From assembly GCA_937942935.1 (NCBI GenBank), contig CALDGT010000103.1, forward strand, positions 1 to 6,304: a DNA stretch of 6,304 nt. Direction: 5' to 3'. The notes under the pieces are model-generated. The model had not been told where the DNA came from and did not search any database. It saw only the letters and a list, made by a program, of their open reading frames with translations. This document shows, one piece after another, positions 4,601 to 6,304 of the stretch. Source of the DNA: an uncultured Chloroflexota bacterium. Its GTDB lineage: Bacteria > Chloroflexota > Anaerolineae > Aggregatilineales > Phototrophicaceae. Both the position numbers and the translations under genes were made by a program. Position 1 is the first letter of the stretch; the number at the start of each line of letters is the position of its first letter.

Positions 4601-6304
4601 ACTTAGAAGTCTATACGGGTCCCGTTGGCGGTCCATACGATGTCAACAATAACAGTTTATGGGCACCAGTCGGTGGCAGTCCGTTCACCACATCTGGCAC
4701 CCCCGCCACCCAAAGCCTGAGCTATAGCTTGTTCACTGGCGATGGACATTATCGGATTCGTTATTTTGCCGATGTCACCGACCAATTGGTAGACAATTGC
4801 ACCAGCAATTGGGTCTTGTTGACTGCTGGCGCGAGTGGTGTCGGGTTCACCTGTGACCTGTTCTATAACACCCCAACCAATAACTTCACCGTCGCAGATG
4901 CCACAGGCAACCAAACCGTGACCGTGAATGTAGACAACGGCAACAATTTGCCACTCGTCTATGAATATTACATGGTCGGCGCAGGTGGCGCAGAAACCCT
5001 CATCTTCACCTCTGCCGCATCTACTGTGGATGGCGATTATGCCCAAGCGATTGCGCGTGCTTTGTTCGCCCCACTAGGCAATATCGGCAATTACAACATG
5101 CGCGTGCGTGTGACCGATAGCAGTAATACCGCCGTCCCCGTCTCGTGCGATTTGTTCAGCCCCGCCCGTTATATCGTTGGTGCGGTGGATGCAAATATGA
5201 ACGTAGAAGCCTATCCGGGCGGGTTTAGCGGTTTCGCGGTGGGTCAATGCTTCAATATTGCCAACACCAGCGTGACCAATGCGGGCGCATTGCTCGGCTC
5301 GAATACCGCCAATATGGTCTATGAATGGTCACTCGGCGGTGGTGGCACCCCTGCCAATAACAACCAAGCGGGACAAACCGTTTTCACCACCTTTGACCCC
5401 TTCAATCCAGACCCCAATGAATTGTGCTTCTATGATAACGGCACATACACCATCACCTTGCGGGCGCGGAATATTGACGGTGGCGATTTGGTCTTCCGCC
5501 AAGAAAATACCCAAGTCAACAATGTTCGCGTTTGCGATTTGCAAGGCTTGAGCATTGATGCGCTCACCAATTTCAATGCGGGTAGCAAAACCTTCAACAC
5601 CAGTTTCTTTGGTGAATTGACAGGCAACTATACCTTCACCATCACCAACACCGATACCAGCACGATTGTGTATGGTCCAACAGCACAAGCAGGCGGAAGC
5701 CTAACCCGCAACTTGCCCGCAGGCAATTATCGCCTCGATGTGAGTCGTGGTGGATGTTTGGGGACTGCCAGCGCCAGCTATAACTTCACGCTCATCGGCG
5801 CGGGTGGTATCGCCGCCAGCTATCGCTTCTTGAATAACATCAATAGCGGTAATGCAGGCACAACCATCTGCTTCATTGATACCAGCACGACCAACGGTGG
5901 GTCTTTGAATAGCTGGGAATGGGACTTTGAACCCTTCATCCCCGATGGCGTGTTTGAAGTGACCGCCCCCGGTAATCCAAACCCATGCTTCCAATTCAAT
6001 ACACCGGGTATCTATCGCCCACGCTTGCGCGTTGGCAATACATCGGGTCAATTTGCGACAGCACAAAACCCAGTGCGGATTTATAGCGCCTTAGAAGGTC
6101 AAATGAGCTTCACCTCTACCCCACAAGGTGGTGGCGCGTGGTGCTTTACCCCCAATATGACCAATGCCCCTGCGGGTACAATTGTGAATTATTGGGAATT
6201 TGATGCCAATCAAACCCCATCCCCAACCCAAACCCCTGCGGTTGGCGCAAATGGCGGTGGCGTGATTTGCCATACCTATGGCTCATCTGGGACCTATTAT
6301 GTCA
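1540..6304 (+). CDS. Giant secreted multi-PKD, cysteine-paired repeat protein (5' part, no stop in window)
   Basis: One frame stays open from ATG 1540 to the window end, giving at least 1588 residues. A signal peptide is followed by about fifteen beta-sandwich modules: canonical PKD domains (WDFGD at 96-100), cysteine-bearing PKD variants, SprB-like modules and six repeats with paired cysteines. PKD and related Ig-like domains usually mediate adhesion, spacing or carbohydrate/protein contact in exported proteins. No catalytic domain is seen in this part. The composition is rich in Asn, Thr and Gly, and very poor in lysine (about nine by hand count). All 26 cysteines group as 13 consecutive pairs, suggesting an exported, disulfide-stabilised protein. 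The missing C-terminus could hold an anchor, a sorting signal or an enzyme. The gene sits downstream of a likely terminator with its own ribosome binding site. Coding status is secure; the function as a surface stalk or adhesin is inferred. Confidence 0.93.
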   Translation, partial: MKISRNTKLRFLGFSIVLLVAMGIVVNIATANSQSAVREEVSSQIVPSDAQAEETPDAPQFSQTSCAMAIDDLGDNNPFTYSFSAVNTNNIASYSWDFGDATSAGTQVAPKTYASAGSYTVTLTCTPNAGFGAPIVLTGSVFVSQPPTVGFSLLPGTTVTNNGPMMFSTNNTTVPGTSTYEWCVTTAPIPPGTFNGVNCPVFYDTTTNISFLFGTYATTHYVYLKATNAGESGIAGLSFVLNATAPSMNFTVAPASGPAPLTSAVTEIDNATGPVTSIQYTLSGPVSGTYPNVGALNAALVNLPAGLYTVRLDYAGPGGSGFVQRSILSFVSAEEVEARFIVVLGDMVGPNRRVCFINTSGGPVTASYWDFDGNGSPDITDIPAITGDTPESGDPMGTVCYVYPAAMFGTNINVKLIVVGSDPLSVNSEAIQVINIIAKPEASFTWNGSSPATIEWGTYANFTDTSTGVIDEWSWEFDYNNDGSIDATSTAQNPNNRQLPVGVNRVILTVRNTVTGEIDTVEHFITVTVKPITCNAIGGTFVINPDNDNSQNYTMSVNGLNGVNFGTRTATFAWTIDGVPVGGSTSPLGPIDWSLYAYGTHTIGVTVTTADGATCSREQTVDYNWEPVVCPDMTVTGPFVSGGAPFTFYPNNDPVTFTIPNMSGTLNGRAVLGYEWYVNGVLQVGETANTFVYTLPAPPAAVTVRYVVLVDNDASGLPFNPANDASCFEDEAFTVAVYPTATCNFTGNSYGTIYADGASRTITVNAGALQNRTVSEIRLYGSVGGGPETLIGTQTFPPAVGTSATFNWTNHTTWNPSAPDWTFRAEVDVTDGVNNATANCNVGVPVTDYPTPTCTITGNNGNLPNTNTNRLPEMLGTTNAQERQIFNMSLNLNGLGGITLGNRTWTYPVNAPATIVSGGGLTDSTVTVVWNATQASLIPPTSGNPATIDLSVAWLYPDGTPGSINCTDRNVNIFVPKLVCNDPTGDLTPLPGDNNTYNINLTGGSGTGGPLYGRNHYTVWNLEVYTGPVGGPYDVNNNSLWAPVGGSPFTTSGTPATQSLSYSLFTGDGHYRIRYFADVTDQLVDNCTSNWVLLTAGASGVGFTCDLFYNTPTNNFTVADATGNQTVTVNVDNGNNLPLVYEYYMVGAGGAETLIFTSAASTVDGDYAQAIARALFAPLGNIGNYNMRVRVTDSSNTAVPVSCDLFSPARYIVGAVDANMNVEAYPGGFSGFAVGQCFNIANTSVTNAGALLGSNTANMVYEWSLGGGGTPANNNQAGQTVFTTFDPFNPDPNELCFYDNGTYTITLRARNIDGGDLVFRQENTQVNNVRVCDLQGLSIDALTNFNAGSKTFNTSFFGELTGNYTFTITNTDTSTIVYGPTAQAGGSLTRNLPAGNYRLDVSRGGCLGTASASYNFTLIGAGGIAASYRFLNNINSGNAGTTICFIDTSTTNGGSLNSWEWDFEPFIPDGVFEVTAPGNPNPCFQFNTPGIYRPRLRVGNTSGQFATAQNPVRIYSALEGQMSFTSTPQGGGAWCFTPNMTNAPAGTIVNYWEFDANQTPSPTQTPAVGANGGGVICHTYGSSGTYYV
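1717..3123 (+). other. N-terminal block of five PKD and PKD-like modules
   Basis: This covers residues about 60-528 of the large protein. Module 1 (60-135) is a textbook PKD domain with SYSWDFGD (93-100) and YASAGSYTVTLTC (113-125). Module 2 (143-243) is PKD-like, with YEWC at 180-183 and a cysteine pair at C183/C199. Module 3 (247-338) has no cysteine and contains NLPAGLYTVRLDY, recalling SprB-type repeats. Module 4 (343-440) has WDFDGNGSPD (369-378) and C355/C400. Module 5 (441-528) has W473 and W475 followed by DYNNDGSID (478-486). The acidic loops in modules 4 and 5 fit a calcium-binding pattern. Module limits are estimates from motif spacing. Confidence 0.75.
3130..5169 (+). repeat. Six diverged ~110-residue repeats, each with a cysteine pair
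   Basis: This covers residues about 531-1210. Each unit begins with a short strand holding a cysteine (ITC, VVC, ATC, PTC, LVC, FTC at C534, C630, C743, C854, C980, C1105). A second cysteine lies near its end (C615, C727, C840, C966, C1087, C1203), and several units have a V-x-D segment before it, as in VTDGVNNATANC. Linkers of 13-17 residues separate the units. Middle strands contain aromatic motifs such as AWTIDG (573-578) and YEWYVNG (674-680), like the core strand of PKD and Ig-like folds. The repeats are too diverged to be seen as DNA repeats, so the duplication is old. I cannot assign them to a named family. Confidence 0.7.
5170..6304 (+). other. Second block of PKD-variant and SprB-like modules (cut by window end)
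   Basis: This covers residues about 1211-1588. Three modules share a cysteine-bearing PKD pattern: C1237...EWS...C1296 then NGTYTITLRA; C1444-F-I-D-T...WEWDFE...C1483 then TPGIYRPRLRV; and C1535-F...YWEFD...C1577-H-T-Y then SGTYYV at the window edge. Between the first and second lies a module at about 1328-1420 with C1332/C1406 and NLPAGNYRLDVSRGGC, close to the LPAG-Y-x-V-x-D-x-x-G-C ending known from SprB repeats of Bacteroidota gliding and adhesion proteins. The same PKD variant appears once in the N-terminal block (C355-F-I-N-T-S...YWDFDG...C400-Y-V-Y). Confidence 0.7.

Noticed and set aside
2927..5895. Recurring short DNA strings such as GATACCAGCAC in the large gene
   Set aside because: They encode the recurring DTST residues within beta-sandwich modules with the same preferred codons. 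They are not spaced like CRISPR or mobile-element repeats.

Overview
The window holds two genes on the plus strand. One is a complete gene for a cytoplasmic TPR-repeat protein (185-1240). The other is the first 1588 codons of a very large secreted, multi-domain beta-sandwich protein (from 1540), which runs off the right edge without a stop codon. Bases 1-184 are leader and upstream sequence, and 1241-1539 is an intergenic region with a probable terminator and promoter elements. I see no RNA genes, mobile elements, CRISPR arrays or phage genes.

The organism is a bacterium of roughly balanced GC content with ordinary Shine-Dalgarno starts. TPR proteins beside giant Asn/Thr/Gly-rich PKD proteins are common in Chloroflexota (Anaerolineae-type) and in some Cyanobacteria and Bacteroidota. 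Chloroflexota is my weak first guess; no marker gene settles it.

The large protein opens with a signal peptide. Five PKD or PKD-like modules follow (about residues 60-528), then six repeats of about 110 residues that each carry one cysteine near the start and one near the end (531-1210), then at least four more modules, three of them a cysteine-bearing PKD variant and one resembling SprB repeats. The 26 cysteines seen in the reading frame fall into 13 consecutive pairs that follow the module boundaries. This suggests a disulfide-stabilised stalk or adhesin outside the cytoplasmic membrane. The C-terminus, where an anchor or enzymatic domain would lie, is outside the window.

The two genes probably do not form an operon: about 300 bases, a likely terminator and promoter-like sequence separate them. 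Nothing in the sequence links their functions.

A genome-level signal also shows. By hand scan the window contains no GGCC and no GATC, and codon choice bends systematically to avoid both. This points to past or present restriction-modification pressure.
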